Shown piece after piece: positions 24,303-33,427 of a stretch of DNA of 64,000 nt. This stretch comes from Psychromicrobium silvestre (lineage in GTDB: Bacteria > Actinomycetota > Actinomycetes > Actinomycetales > Micrococcaceae). Position numbers and translations under genes: made by a program. The stretch is taken from positions 930,001 to 994,000 of the forward strand of contig NZ_JACBYQ010000002.1 in NCBI RefSeq assembly GCF_013408295.1. The letters are read 5' to 3'. Under the pieces are notes generated by a model. The model ran no database searches. It had not been told where the DNA came from and saw nothing but the letters and a program-made list of their open reading frames with translations. Numbering within the stretch: position 1 is the stretch's first letter; every line of letters starts with the position of its first letter.

Positions 24303-25457
24303 TTATAACAGGCTGACCGTCATCGCCTCAATGGCCAGCAGCGGTGCCACGTTCGTGCTGACAATTCGTCGGCGCACCTCATTGATCGCTTCGATCCTGT
24401 TCAGGCTTTGCTCCGAGCTGCCCTGGGCCGCGAAGGTGCTCAGCTCGGTGCGCATACCGGAGTTCACCAGTTCGTCATCGCTTGCCCGGTTATCCGAGAG
24501 CTGAAGCAGCATCACGTCACGATAAAAGGAGATCAGATCGGTCAGCGCTCGGTCTAAGGTATCGGTAATGGAGCGCTTTGAACGGCGTTTCTGGTCTTCC
24601 TCCAACTGCCGAACCTGGGCGCGTAGCGATGGCGGTAGGGTACCGCTCTCCGGCGCACCCAATGAACGCAGCAACTGCTCTTTTTCCGCAGCGTCTCGTT
24701 GCTCATTGGAGGATGCCGCCTCCGCGGTGGCCAATTCGACCAGCGAGGCCGCTGCTTTGACCGCGCCGGATACCCCGCGCAAACTGAGTGGCAGCCTGAC
24801 GATGGCGTCCCGGCGTCCGCGCGCGCCCTCGTCTCGTGCCAAACGCCGGGCAATGCCTACGTGGCTCTGCGCCGCCCGCGCAGAGGCGAGTGCTAAAGCC
24901 GGCTCCACGCCGTCGCGTCGCACCAGTAAATCGGCAACATCCTTGACTGGCGGCACCCGCAAGGTCACCATTCGGCAGCGTGAACGGATGGTGACCAGCA
25001 CATCGGCCGGGCTGGGAGCGCAGAGCACCCAAATGGTCCTTGGCGGGGGCTCTTCAATGGCTTTGAGCAGCACATTGGTGGTGCGTTCCACCATCCGGTC
25101 GGCATCGCCAATGATGATGATTCGCCAGCGCGCGGAAGCCGGCCGGTCTTGAGCCTTAGTCACCAGCTCCCGGGCTTCTTCGATGCTGATGGTGGTCTTT
25201 TCGGTTTCCAGCACGGTGACATCGGAGTGAGTTCCGGCCAGCACGGTGTGGCAGGCGTGGCATTCTCCGCAACCGCGATTCACCGGATCCGGTTGCTCAC
25301 AGACCAGCGCGGCGGCAAAGGCCCGCGCCGCATTGGAACGCCCCGATCCTGGTGGCCCGGTGAGCAACCAGGCATGGGTCGGAGTGTCTTCCAGGGTGGC
25401 GCGACGCAATTGCTCCACCACCGGCCCCTGGCCTTGAACATCGTCCCAGACGCTCAT
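24303..25457 (-). CDS. holB: DNA polymerase III delta' subunit
   Basis: This 384-residue clamp-loader subunit shows GPPGSGRSN at residues 34-42 (P-loop with Arg in place of Lys, as usual for actinobacterial delta'), the zinc knuckle CGECHAC, and IIIIGDADRMVERTTNVLLKAIEE (in pieces, Walker-B-like). The AAA+ motif TIRSRCRMVTLR follows, with an alpha-helical collar domain in the C-terminal third. Delta' supports loading of the sliding clamp at replication forks. It overlaps tmk by 4 bases (ATGA), an arrangement common in actinobacteria. Confidence 0.95.
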   Translation of the reverse strand: MSVWDDVQGQGPVVEQLRRATLEDTPTHAWLLTGPPGSGRSNAARAFAAALVCEQPDPVNRGCGECHACHTVLAGTHSDVTVLETEKTTISIEEARELVTKAQDRPASARWRIIIIGDADRMVERTTNVLLKAIEEPPPRTIWVLCAPSPADVLVTIRSRCRMVTLRVPPVKDVADLLVRRDGVEPALALASARAAQSHVGIARRLARDEGARGRRDAIVRLPLSLRGVSGAVKAAASLVELATAEAASSNEQRDAAEKEQLLRSLGAPESGTLPPSLRAQVRQLEEDQKRRSKRSITDTLDRALTDLISFYRDVMLLQLSDNRASDDELVNSGMRTELSTFAAQGSSEQSLNRIEAINEVRRRIVSTNVAPLLAIEAMTVSLL

Positions 25458-26092
25458 AACAGCTCCCGAACCCTTTGCAGGATAACGCCGTGCAGTTCCT
25501 CCACCGGGCTCCTGGCGTTGAGCACTAGGTAATCCCGCGGCCGTGCTTGCGCAAGGTTCAGAAAGGCCGTTCGGATCCGTTCATGGAAATTATCAGGTTC
25601 GGACTCAAGCCGGTCCGGCTCCGCCTCCGCTCGGCGTTCCCTAGCCTCTTCGGGGGCGACGTCGAGCAGCACCGTGAGTGCGGGGAGTAGATCGGAGGTG
25701 GCCCATTCATTGAGTTCCCTGATCCGCTGCTCGCCCAGTTCCCGCCCCGCGCCCTGATAAGCCACCGAGGAATCAATATAACGATCGGTGATCACGATTT
25801 TTCCCTCGGCCAGGGCGGGGCGAATCAATTGCTCGGCGTGCGCGGCCCGGGAGGCGGCAAAAATCAGAGCTTCGGTGCGCGCATCGATCTCGCCCTGACC
25901 ATGGTCTAGCACAATGCTCCGCAGCTTTTCACCCACTTCGGTGCCACCCGGTTCCCGGGTTCGGACCACCCGGTACCCACTCGACTGCAAGGCCTGGGCG
26001 AGTAAATTGGCCTGCGTAGATTTACCCGCGCCATCGCCGCCCTCGAGCGCGATGAAGAGGCCGCCGCTTGTGGAGTGGGTGCTTGTGCTCAC
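25454..26092 (-). CDS. tmk: Thymidylate kinase
   Basis: This 212-residue dTMP kinase phosphorylates dTMP to dTDP in dTTP synthesis. It has the P-loop GGDGAGKSTQ at about 17-26, TREPGGTEVGEKLR (DR[Y/H]-type substrate site follows as ITDRYIDSSVAYQGAG) and the lid with RAEAEPDRLE. The GTG start at 26092 gives the usual length. It is co-transcribed with holB; the two stop/start codons overlap. Confidence 0.96.
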   Translation of the reverse strand: MSTSTHSTSGGLFIALEGGDGAGKSTQANLLAQALQSSGYRVVRTREPGGTEVGEKLRSIVLDHGQGEIDARTEALIFAASRAAHAEQLIRPALAEGKIVITDRYIDSSVAYQGAGRELGEQRIRELNEWATSDLLPALTVLLDVAPEEARERRAEAEPDRLESEPDNFHERIRTAFLNLAQARPRDYLVLNARSPVEELHGVILQRVRELL

Positions 26093-26149
26093 TCACCAAG
26101 CCTATCGACAATCACCGACAAGCCGTTTCTGCGCCACTAAGCTGGGGGA

Positions 26150-27331
26150 ATGGAAGAAACCGGACGGAAACCAACCGCACATCTCCCGCTCGCGCCAGAC
26201 ACCGTAGTGGTCAGCTCAGGGCGGCCACCGCGTGAGCATGATGCTCCCGTCAATCCGCCTATTGTGCTTTCTTCGACCTTCCACGGGAGCGGTCCGGTGG
26301 TTGATGGTGACCGCGCCTATGGTCGGTATTCCAATGTGAGCTGGGACCCCTTCGAAGCCGCGCTTGCCGAACTGGAAGGTGCTGAGCTGCCAGCTTTGTT
26401 GTTTTCCTCTGGCTTGGCGGCGGCTTCGGCGGCGATGGAATTAGTCCCGCCGGGCGGTGTACTGGTAATTCCTCGGCATGCTTATCAAGGCTCCCTGGTA
26501 ATGGCGACGGAACTCGCGGCCAAGGGCATTTTCGAGTTGCGAGTGGTGGATATCGCGGAAACTGAGCAGGTCGTCGCGGCGCTCGCTGGGGTCAGCGTGC
26601 TCTGGCTGGAGAGCCCGACCAACCCGATGCTGGAGATCGCCGACGTGCCGGCGCTGGTTTCGGCTGCGAAAGCCGCGAACCCCGAGGCCGTGGTGGTGAT
26701 GGACAATACTTTCGCGACGCCTTTGGTGCAGCGCCCGCTCGCCTGGGGCGTCGACGTCGTACTTCATTCCGTGACCAAATATCTGGCCGGGCATTCCGAT
26801 GTGGTGCTGGGTGCGCTGGTGACTTCTAACGCCGCATTGCGGGCGAAGCTTTTGCATCATCGTTCCATCCACGGCGGAATTGCCGGGCCGTTTGAAGCTT
26901 GGCTGGCATTGCGCGGCTTGCGTACGCTAGCGCTCCGGGTGGAACGCTCCCAGGCCAGTGCCGGGATCCTCGCGGAGCGGCTACTGGGGCATCCGGGGGT
27001 GGAAGCGGTGCGTTATCCCGGGCTGCCGAGTGATCCTGGGCACCAGCGGGCCAGCGCGCAAATGGTCGGATTCGGTTCGATTGTCTGTTTTCAGGTACCT
27101 GGCGGAGAAGCGGCCGCCACCGAGGTGGTGGATCGACTTGCTTTATGGACGCCCGCGACCTCCTTGGGTGGGGTGGAATCCTTGGTGGAACGCCGACGTC
27201 GGCACTCCAATGAGCCGCGCACGGTACCGGAGAATCTCTTGCGGCTAAGTGTCGGCATCGAGAACGTCGAGGATCTCTGGGCGGATTTGTCCCAGGCTTT
27301 GGGTGCTGTCCAGGATAGGCTGGGCTCGTGA
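26150..27331 (+). CDS. Cystathionine gamma-synthase/lyase-type PLP enzyme
   Basis: This 393-residue Cys/Met-metabolism PLP enzyme has PLP lysine 210 in HSVTKYLAGHSDVVLG. Nearby are GRYSNVSWDPFEAALAELEG, the LFSSGLAAASAAMELV segment, WLESPTNPMLEIAD and VMDNTFATPLVQRPLAWG; SLGGVESLVERRRRHS closes the active site. Members either join O-acyl-homoserine with cysteine (gamma-synthase) or cleave cystathionine (gamma-lyase); the sequence alone does not settle which. It starts at 26150 with GGGGGA upstream and overlaps by 4 bases a DUF2516 membrane protein. Confidence 0.88.
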   Translation: MEETGRKPTAHLPLAPDTVVVSSGRPPREHDAPVNPPIVLSSTFHGSGPVVDGDRAYGRYSNVSWDPFEAALAELEGAELPALLFSSGLAAASAAMELVPPGGVLVIPRHAYQGSLVMATELAAKGIFELRVVDIAETEQVVAALAGVSVLWLESPTNPMLEIADVPALVSAAKAANPEAVVVMDNTFATPLVQRPLAWGVDVVLHSVTKYLAGHSDVVLGALVTSNAALRAKLLHHRSIHGGIAGPFEAWLALRGLRTLALRVERSQASAGILAERLLGHPGVEAVRYPGLPSDPGHQRASAQMVGFGSIVCFQVPGGEAAATEVVDRLALWTPATSLGGVESLVERRRRHSNEPRTVPENLLRLSVGIENVEDLWADLSQALGAVQDRLGS

Positions 27332-27660
27332 TTGCTGGATTGATTTCTTATTGGATCATGCTGCTGGCCGGGCTGATCGCCCTCGCGGTACAGATCTGGG
27401 CCGTGGCCGATTGCCTGATGGCTAAGCCGAGCGACTTCGAGCGCGCCGATAAGCGGAGCAAGGGCTTTTGGCTGGCGATTACGGTGGCTTCCGCCATTAT
27501 GGGGCTGCTTTATTTGATTGCCCCGATACCTAGCTTCTCCACCCTGCTCGAAGTGGCTGCCTGCGTGGCCGCCGGTGTTTATTTGGCCGATGTGCGGCCC
27601 ACGCTGCGTCAAGTGCGTCGCGGCGGAAACCGTCCGATGGGTCCTTACGGACCGTGGTAA
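27328..27660 (+). CDS. DUF2516 family membrane protein
   Basis: This 110-residue protein has three hydrophobic segments (about 4-26, 47-68 and 72-90) and a basic tail (VRPTLRQVRRGGNRPMGPYG). It fits the actinobacterial DUF2516 family, whose function is unknown. The GTG start overlaps the stop of the preceding PLP enzyme (GTGA), so translation is coupled. Confidence 0.85.
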   Translation: MIAGLISYWIMLLAGLIALAVQIWAVADCLMAKPSDFERADKRSKGFWLAITVASAIMGLLYLIAPIPSFSTLLEVAACVAAGVYLADVRPTLRQVRRGGNRPMGPYGPW

Positions 27661-27733
27661 CGAGCTAGGTCTTTAAGCCCGGCTTCGTCTTTTTATTCCT
27701 GAATCGATCAAGAGTTGGCCTTCTCACATTTAG

Positions 27734-27763
27734 TTGAAGCTTCAAGTTAATTTGTTCTATGCT
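27734..27763 (+). promoter_or_regulatory. Candidate promoter with palindrome over the -35
   Basis: TTGAAG (27734-27739), an 18-base spacer and TATGCT (27758-27763) precede the binding-protein gene by about 65 bases. The perfect 12-base palindrome TTGAAGCTTCAA (27734-27745) covers the -35, so a repressor could act here. Confidence 0.45.
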
Positions 27764-27827
27764 GGTTTTCGAAGACGGGTTCCCGCCTTCACCGATGAGT
27801 GAATGACCAGCTATTGGAAGTGAGACG

Positions 27828-28994
27828 ATGAGGCATCGTTCGAAAAGATTTAGTATCCCGGCCGCAGCGGGGCTTGCCGCCCTGGTGATGCTGCTGGCGG
27901 CATGTGGGCAGGGCGGAGCCTCCGGTTCTGCCAGCACACCAGCCGCTACCTTGGGGGCAGCAGCAGCGAACACCCAGCAGCTGGGAAACGAGACGGACGA
28001 ACTGCAGAAGCTCTACCAGGACGCGATCGCGGAAGGTGGCAAGCTGACCGTCTGGGCGGGCGGAGACGCACCGAACCAGCAGGAGGCGCTGCAAAAAGCC
28101 TTCCAGCAGAGGTTCCCACAGGTGCCCATCGATATCGTAGTGAACCTGTCCAAGGATCACGATGTTGAGATCGACAAGCAGCTCAAGGAGGGCAAGCTCA
28201 CTCCTGATGTCGCCATGTTGCAGACCAGCCAGGACTTTGAGCGGTGGAAGGCCGAGGGGGAGCTAACGAATTTCAAACCCGCAGGGTTCGACCACCAGTT
28301 GCCCGGCTATGCCGATCCGGATGGAGCCTTCCTGACCGCAAACATCTTCTCCTTCCTGCCCGAGTACGCCAAACAAGGGCTGAGCAGCAAACCGACCTCT
28401 TACCAGGACTTCCTCAAACCGGAGTTCAAGGGCAAGCTGGTCCTCACCCCACCGCATGACGACGATGCAGTGCTCTATGTCTACGACAAGATCATTAAGA
28501 AGTATGGGGTGGACTTCCTGACCAAGCTGGCCGCGCAGAAGCCGAGCTTCGTCCGTGGCACAGCCGCTCCCGCGGCCATGGTGGGCACCGGAAACTACCT
28601 AGGAAATCTGACCGGCTACGCCACGGCGCCCAGCCAGCCAGCGGTTTCCTTCATTCCTACCGAAGACCCTTTTATTACCTGGACGCAGCGCGCCGCGCTC
28701 TTCAACAAGGCTCAGCATCCCGCAGCGGGCAAGCTCTTCCTGGCCTTCGTTGCCAGCAAGGAATACCAGTCAGCCGGTGCGATGTGGCCCACCCGGGATG
28801 ATGTGGCAGTGGGCGCTGACCTCAAGCCGTTGAGCGAATACAAGAACACCAGCCCGGCGGACTTCCTCTCCTTTATGCGGGATCGGCAGCACATCGATCA
28901 GCTAAAGGCTCAGATGGAAAAGGTCTTTGGCCCGGTGAAGGGCGAATCTCCGCTCACCGATCCGGCGCTGCTGAAGATCGTTGGCGCTAGCTAA
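27828..28994 (+). CDS. ABC-type substrate-binding lipoprotein, orphan
   Basis: This 388-residue extracellular solute-binding protein has a lipoprotein signal peptide with lipobox LLAAC at about residue 25. The fold signature of Fe3+/polyamine/thiamine-type binding proteins (SBP_bac_6/AfuA group) is seen as GGKLTVWAGGDAPNQQEALQ, DVAMLQTSQDFERWK, the FKGKLVLTPP segment and GAMWPTRDDVAVG. No permease or ATPase lies next to it, so it either shares a distant transporter or acts as a sensor. The substrate is unassigned. Its end is 12 bases from the convergent methyltransferase gene, and no hairpin separates them. Confidence 0.82.
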   Translation: MRHRSKRFSIPAAAGLAALVMLLAACGQGGASGSASTPAATLGAAAANTQQLGNETDELQKLYQDAIAEGGKLTVWAGGDAPNQQEALQKAFQQRFPQVPIDIVVNLSKDHDVEIDKQLKEGKLTPDVAMLQTSQDFERWKAEGELTNFKPAGFDHQLPGYADPDGAFLTANIFSFLPEYAKQGLSSKPTSYQDFLKPEFKGKLVLTPPHDDDAVLYVYDKIIKKYGVDFLTKLAAQKPSFVRGTAAPAAMVGTGNYLGNLTGYATAPSQPAVSFIPTEDPFITWTQRAALFNKAQHPAAGKLFLAFVASKEYQSAGAMWPTRDDVAVGADLKPLSEYKNTSPADFLSFMRDRQHIDQLKAQMEKVFGPVKGESPLTDPALLKIVGAS

Positions 28995-29006
28995 GGCTTC
29001 GACAAC

Positions 29007-29837
29007 TCAAGGCGAGTGAGTAGCTCGCGGGGAGACGGCGTCCCAGGCTACCGTGAGCTCGCCCAGGCGCCAGCGGCTTGGTCCATCCAGGACCGGCCAG
29101 CTGGCGTCTTTGAGTGCCTGGCAACTGGCTTGCCAGCGTTGCCGGGTGCCGAACGTGGAAAGCGCGGAGGCTTCCAGCCAGGCTCGATCAAGGGCTTGCA
29201 GGAAGCCGTGCACCTTCTCTCCGGGCACATTGCGATGGATCAGTGCCTTGGGTAGGCGTTCGGCAACTTCCGAAGGTAGTTCGAAGCTGCCAAAACGTTG
29301 CGCAATGGTCAGCGAGACCGGCCCACTTTTTTCGAGCGCAACCCAGGCCGCACGTCTGCCGATCTCGTCACAGGTACCGTCCACAAAAAGCCCCTGGGGG
29401 CTTAACCTGGCCAGCACGGTTCGCCAGATTTCCGCGACATCTTCCTCTTCATACTGGCGCAGTACGTTGAAGGCACGCACAATGGTGGGCTGTTGCTCGG
29501 TCGGAATCTCGAAACCGCCCAGGATGAAGTTCAGCTTCTCGGTGCTTAGTGCTTGGGCCCGAGCTACCCGTTCTGGCTCGATTTCGATGCCGGTCAGCCG
29601 TACTCCTGGCTGCACCTTCGCGAGCCGTTGATAGAGTTCGACGGCGGTGTCCGGGCTGGCGCCGTAGCCCAGGTCCACGACGAGCGGCTCCGATTCGGTG
29701 CGTAAACGCCAGGCTTGAGCACCGGCCAGCCAACGATCTACCCGGCGCAAGCGATTCGGGTTGGTGGTGCCCCGGGTGACATTGCCGACCGGCTTGGCCG
29801 ACGCCGTCGTCCGAATTTTCTGGGCTCGCTGCACCAC
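29007..29837 (-). CDS. Class I SAM-dependent methyltransferase-like protein
   Basis: In this 276-residue protein, motif [17 protein letters not shown] (about 50-66) and the following acidic [17 protein letters not shown] are typical of class I SAM-binding folds. [19 protein letters not shown] and [18 protein letters not shown] follow. It matches a conserved actinobacterial family beside gpmA; the target is unknown. The GTG at 29837 lies directly against GGAGG, a tight spacing, so the start is uncertain. It is divergent from gpmA with 59 bases between. Confidence 0.78.
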   Translation of the reverse strand: MVQRAQKIRTTASAKPVGNVTRGTTNPNRLRRVDRWLAGAQAWRLRTESEPLVVDLGYGASPDTAVELYQRLAKVQPGVRLTGIEIEPERVARAQALSTEKLNFILGGFEIPTEQQPTIVRAFNVLRQYEEEDVAEIWRTVLARLSPQGLFVDGTCDEIGRRAAWVALEKSGPVSLTIAQRFGSFELPSEVAERLPKALIHRNVPGEKVHGFLQALDRAWLEASALSTFGTRQRWQASCQALKDASWPVLDGPSRWRLGELTVAWDAVSPRATHSP

Positions 29838-29896
29838 CCTCCAAACTTACCTCCCCGACAACCCTCTCCGAGATCGTTCACGATAAGCTTGGAGTC

Positions 29897-30643
29897 ATGA
29901 CTTACTCGCTGATCTTGCTGCGTCATGGACACAGTGAATGGAACGCTAAGAATCTGTTTACCGGTTGGGTGGACGTGGATCTCAATGAGCAAGGCCGGGC
30001 AGAGGCGGTGCGCGGCGGCCAGCTCCTGGTGGAGAACGACCTGCTGCCGGACGTGCTGTATACCTCGCGGCAGAAGCGGGCTATCAACACGGCCAATATC
30101 GCACTCGCTGAGGCGGATCGCGGCTGGATCGATGTGAAGCGCTCCTGGCGGCTCAACGAGCGGCACTATGGCGCTTTGCAGGGCAAAGACAAGGCGCAAA
30201 CCCTGGCCGAGTTCGGCGAGGAGCAGTTCATGGAATGGCGCCGCTCCTACGATGTTCCACCGCCACCGCTGGCCGATGACTCCGAGTTCTCCCAGGTGGG
30301 GGACCCACGCTATGCAGACCTGGGCGATGCGTTGCCGCGCACCGAATGCCTCAAGGATGTGCTGGAGCGGCTGCTGCCTTATTGGGAATCGGATATCTCG
30401 GTTGACCTGCGCGCCGGAAAACGGGTACTCATCGCGGCGCACGGCAACTCGCTGCGCTCACTGGTCAAGCACTTGGACGGCATCTCGGACGACGATATCG
30501 CCGGGCTGAACATCCCAACCGGCATTCCGCTGGTCTATGAGCTGGACGAGTCCTTAAAGCCGGTGACCCCGGGCGGCCGTTACCTCGATCCCGAGGCCGC
30601 CGCCGCATCGATCCAAGCGGTAGCGAATCAGGGCAAAAAGTAG
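29897..30643 (+). CDS. gpmA: 2,3-bisphosphoglycerate-dependent phosphoglycerate mutase
   Basis: This 248-residue glycolytic enzyme interconverts 3- and 2-phosphoglycerate. The phosphohistidine motif [10 protein letters not shown] holds His10; [39 protein letters not shown] and [18 protein letters not shown] are all diagnostic of the dPGM type. GGAG precedes the ATG at good distance. It is convergent with phoU, with 3 bases between the stops. Confidence 0.97.
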   Translation: MTYSLILLRHGHSEWNAKNLFTGWVDVDLNEQGRAEAVRGGQLLVENDLLPDVLYTSRQKRAINTANIALAEADRGWIDVKRSWRLNERHYGALQGKDKAQTLAEFGEEQFMEWRRSYDVPPPPLADDSEFSQVGDPRYADLGDALPRTECLKDVLERLLPYWESDISVDLRAGKRVLIAAHGNSLRSLVKHLDGISDDDIAGLNIPTGIPLVYELDESLKPVTPGGRYLDPEAAAASIQAVANQGKK

Positions 30644-30646
30644 CTC

Positions 30647-31306
30647 TTAGTTGGTGAAGCTCTCCGGCTGCCATTGCCCGGTCACCAGGTAGGAGACCTT
30701 GCGGGCCACCGAGACTCCATGATCGCCGAAGCGCTCGAAGTAGCGGCTAGCCAGCGTGACATCGACCGTGGTCGAAGGAGTCTCGCTCCAGTCAGGAGCG
30801 GAGATGGCGCCGAAGACGCTGCGGTGCAATTCATTGATCCGCGCATTGGCGCTCTGGATATCGGTGACCAAGCCCAGTTCGCGGCTCTCCAGCAACTCGG
30901 TGATCTGCCGGGAGATTTGAATATCCAAGGTAGCCAGCTCGTCGAAGGTGGCGGTCAACGAAGCCGGGATCACCTTCGCGGGGAAGCGCAAGCGAGCCAA
31001 CTGCGCCACATGGCGAGCCAAATCGCCCATCCGTTCCAACGAGGCGCTCATCCGCAACGAGCCGACGATCATTCGTAGATCGGAGGCTACCGGCCCCTGC
31101 AGAGCCAAGATGTCGATGGCTCGTTCATCCAAATCATTCTGCAGGAAGTCAATCCGCGCATCTGCGGCAATGACTTCCTGGGCTAGTTCCACATCGGCAC
31201 CGGTAAATGCCTGATTGGCCTTCTCGATGGCCTCGGTGACAAGGGAAGAGATCTCGATGAGTTCTTCGCCCACCTGGTGGAGCTCGGCCTGGAATACTTT
31301 ACGCAC
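30647..31306 (-). CDS. phoU: Phosphate-uptake regulator PhoU
   Basis: This 219-residue, all-helical protein has two PhoU repeats; each carries a metal-binding helix hairpin (DARIDFLQNDLDERAIDIL in the first, TDIQSANARINELHRSVFG in the second). PhoU restrains the sensor kinase when phosphate is plentiful and modulates Pst. It starts at GTG 31306 with AAAGGA. It is divergent from the senX3-regX3-like pair, as in Streptomyces and mycobacteria, and a PHO-box-like direct repeat lies between them. No pst genes are in the window. Confidence 0.95.
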   Translation of the reverse strand: MRKVFQAELHQVGEELIEISSLVTEAIEKANQAFTGADVELAQEVIAADARIDFLQNDLDERAIDILALQGPVASDLRMIVGSLRMSASLERMGDLARHVAQLARLRFPAKVIPASLTATFDELATLDIQISRQITELLESRELGLVTDIQSANARINELHRSVFGAISAPDWSETPSTTVDVTLASRYFERFGDHGVSVARKVSYLVTGQWQPESFTN

Positions 31307-31393
31307 TGAGCGTCCTTTCGCGGTTTATCCTGCTGGCCGCACATCATCTGACGGCGCGGTCATAGCACTAGGCCTCAGCCTTCCAGCTAACCG

Positions 31394-31431
31394 TGAACGC
31401 CTGGACACTAGAAGATGAACGTTAGTTGAAT
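31394..31431. promoter_or_regulatory. PHO-box-like direct repeats in the phoU/senX3 gap
   Basis: TGAAC at 31394, TGAAC at 31416 and TGAAT at 31427 fall on an 11-base register (22 and 11 apart). Read on the minus strand they are GTTCA-type repeats, the shape of actinobacterial PHO boxes bound by PhoP/RegX3. The position between divergent phoU and the kinase gene supports autoregulation. Confidence 0.5.
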
Positions 31432-31492
31432 CAGCTCTTCAAGCGGCGGATATCGGAGCTCCGGCCCTTCCAGCTAAGCATAAGCTAGTGCT

Positions 31493-32677
31493 GTGGACCC
31501 GTTGCTTATCGGAGTCGTCTCCGGACTGATTGGCCTGGCTGTCGGCGCTTTCGGAGTGCTTGCCGTCACGCTCAGTGACCGGCAACGCAAGGTTTTGGAC
31601 GCCGACGACGAGCCCAGCCTGCCGCCGGGTTCCGCTGAGGTACTCGCCGTCGTGGGCCGAGCCTTCGTAGTGGTGGACGCAATTGACGGTGTGGTGCGGG
31701 CCAGCCCCGGCGCCTATGCCTTCGGGCTTGTCCGGGGCCACACCATGGTGCACCAAGAACTGCTCGAGATGATCGCCAGGGTGCGCCGGGACGGAGTGAT
31801 CGAGGAACACGAACTCGAATTACCGCGGGGCCCGCTAGGGCAAGGCACCATTATTATTCAGGTTAGGATCGCCCCGGTGGGGGAGGAATACATCCTGATC
31901 TTGGCCGATGACCGCACCGAAATCACCCGCACCGAGGCGATTCGGAACGACTTCGTAGCCAACGTCTCACACGAACTCAAGACGCCGGTGGGGGCGATCT
32001 CGCTGCTCGCCGAAGCGCTGGAGGCATCGCCCGACGACGAAGAAGCAGTCCGTCGCTTTGCGCAACGGATGCATAAGGAATCGGCTCGGCTGGCGGCCCT
32101 GGTCCAGGACATTATCGAGTTGTCCCGCTTGCAAGGGGCAAACATTGTCCAGCAGGGTAAGGCCGTCGACCTGGGCGCGGTTATTGCCGAGGCCGTAGAT
32201 CGTTCCAAATTGCAGGCCGAGAGCAAGAACATTGAGTTGGTCCTCGGTGGCAGCGTGAGCGAGCCGGTCTATGGCGATGCCGATTTGTTGGTGACCGCCT
32301 TCCGTAACCTGATCGACAACGCGGTGCGCTACTCGCCGTCGAACACCAAAGTCGGTATTGGCCTGCGCTCAGGCGGAGGGCTGGCCACGGTCTCTATTTC
32401 CGACCAGGGCGATGGCATTAGCGCCGAGGAGCAGGAACGGATTTTTGAACGCTTCTACCGGGTGGACGCAGCGCGGTCCCGGCAGACCGGCGGCACCGGG
32501 CTGGGGTTGAGTATCGTCAAACACGTGATTTCAAACCACGGCGGGGAGGTCACCGTCTGGTCCCAGCCCGGCAGCGGCTCCACCTTTACCGTACGGTTGC
32601 CGGAGATGGAAAAGGGTCAAAGCGATCCGGCCGGCAACACCGAGAATCACACCGAAAACCAAGGAGTATCTGCGTGA
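31493..32677 (+). CDS. senX3: SenX3-type phosphate sensor histidine kinase
   Basis: This 394-residue kinase has a single N-terminal membrane helix (about 4-27), a PAS-like region (50-140) and a HisKA domain with His160 in NVSHELKTPVGAISLLAEAL (two parts). Its HATPase domain has NLIDNAVRYSP, DQGDGISAEEQERIFERFYR and GGTGLGLSIVKHV. It is expected to sense phosphate status with PhoU/Pst and phosphorylate RegX3. The GTG start is preceded by a long divergent control region. It overlaps the response regulator gene by 4 bases. Confidence 0.93.
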   Translation: MDPLLIGVVSGLIGLAVGAFGVLAVTLSDRQRKVLDADDEPSLPPGSAEVLAVVGRAFVVVDAIDGVVRASPGAYAFGLVRGHTMVHQELLEMIARVRRDGVIEEHELELPRGPLGQGTIIIQVRIAPVGEEYILILADDRTEITRTEAIRNDFVANVSHELKTPVGAISLLAEALEASPDDEEAVRRFAQRMHKESARLAALVQDIIELSRLQGANIVQQGKAVDLGAVIAEAVDRSKLQAESKNIELVLGGSVSEPVYGDADLLVTAFRNLIDNAVRYSPSNTKVGIGLRSGGGLATVSISDQGDGISAEEQERIFERFYRVDAARSRQTGGTGLGLSIVKHVISNHGGEVTVWSQPGSGSTFTVRLPEMEKGQSDPAGNTENHTENQGVSA

Positions 32678-33354
32678 GCAGGATCTTGATCGTCGAGGAC
32701 GAAGAGTCCTTTTCCGACCCGCTGTCCTACCTTCTAGCCAAGGAGGGCTTCGAGGTGGAGGTGGTGGACAACGGCATTGACGCCATCACCGAATTCGACC
32801 GGGCCGGTGCCGATCTGGTGCTGCTAGACCTGCAGCTGCCCGGCCAGTCCGGTACCGAGGTCTGCCGCCAACTCCGAGCCCGCTCCTCCGTGCCGGTGAT
32901 CATGTTGACCGCCAAGGATTCGGAGATCGACAAGGTGGTGGGCCTGGAGCTTGGCGCCGACGATTACGTCACCAAACCCTATTCCTCGCGTGAGCTGGTG
33001 GCCCGGATCCGGGCCGTTTTGCGGCGGCAAGGTGAGCCGGATGAATTGATGACGACGACGGTGCAGGCCGGGCCGGTGCGGATGGATATCGAGCGGCATG
33101 TGGTCAGCGTCGACGGCGAGCAGGTGTCGCTACCGCTCAAGGAATTTGAACTCTTGGAGATGCTGCTGCGTAACTCGGGCCGCGTGCTCACCCGGGGGCA
33201 ACTGATTGACCGGGTTTGGGGCTTGGATTACGTGGGGGACACCAAAACTCTGGATGTACACGTCAAACGACTGCGCTCCAAGATCGAACCGGACCCCTCA
33301 TTGCCTCAGCATTTGGTGACGGTTCGAGGCCTGGGATACAAGTTCGAGCCCTGA
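32674..33354 (+). CDS. regX3: RegX3-type OmpR/PhoB response regulator
   Basis: This 226-residue protein has a receiver domain with phospho-acceptor Asp52 (LVLLDLQLPG), acidic pair ED (VEDEES), conserved VIMLTAKDSE and Lys in YVTKPYSSREL. The winged-helix C-terminal domain has LKEFELLEMLLRNSGRVLTR, VWGLDYVGDTKTLDVHVKRLR and TVRGLGYKFEP. It binds PHO-box repeats to drive phosphate-starvation genes. GTG start, coupled to senX3 by GTGA. Confidence 0.95.
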   Translation: MSRILIVEDEESFSDPLSYLLAKEGFEVEVVDNGIDAITEFDRAGADLVLLDLQLPGQSGTEVCRQLRARSSVPVIMLTAKDSEIDKVVGLELGADDYVTKPYSSRELVARIRAVLRRQGEPDELMTTTVQAGPVRMDIERHVVSVDGEQVSLPLKEFELLEMLLRNSGRVLTRGQLIDRVWGLDYVGDTKTLDVHVKRLRSKIEPDPSLPQHLVTVRGLGYKFEP

Positions 33355-33427
33355 GGCTTCTAGTCCTGACCGCAGGCACTTAGCGATTACAAAATTGCCT
33401 AGTGCTCGGGACCGCTCCCGGAAGCTG

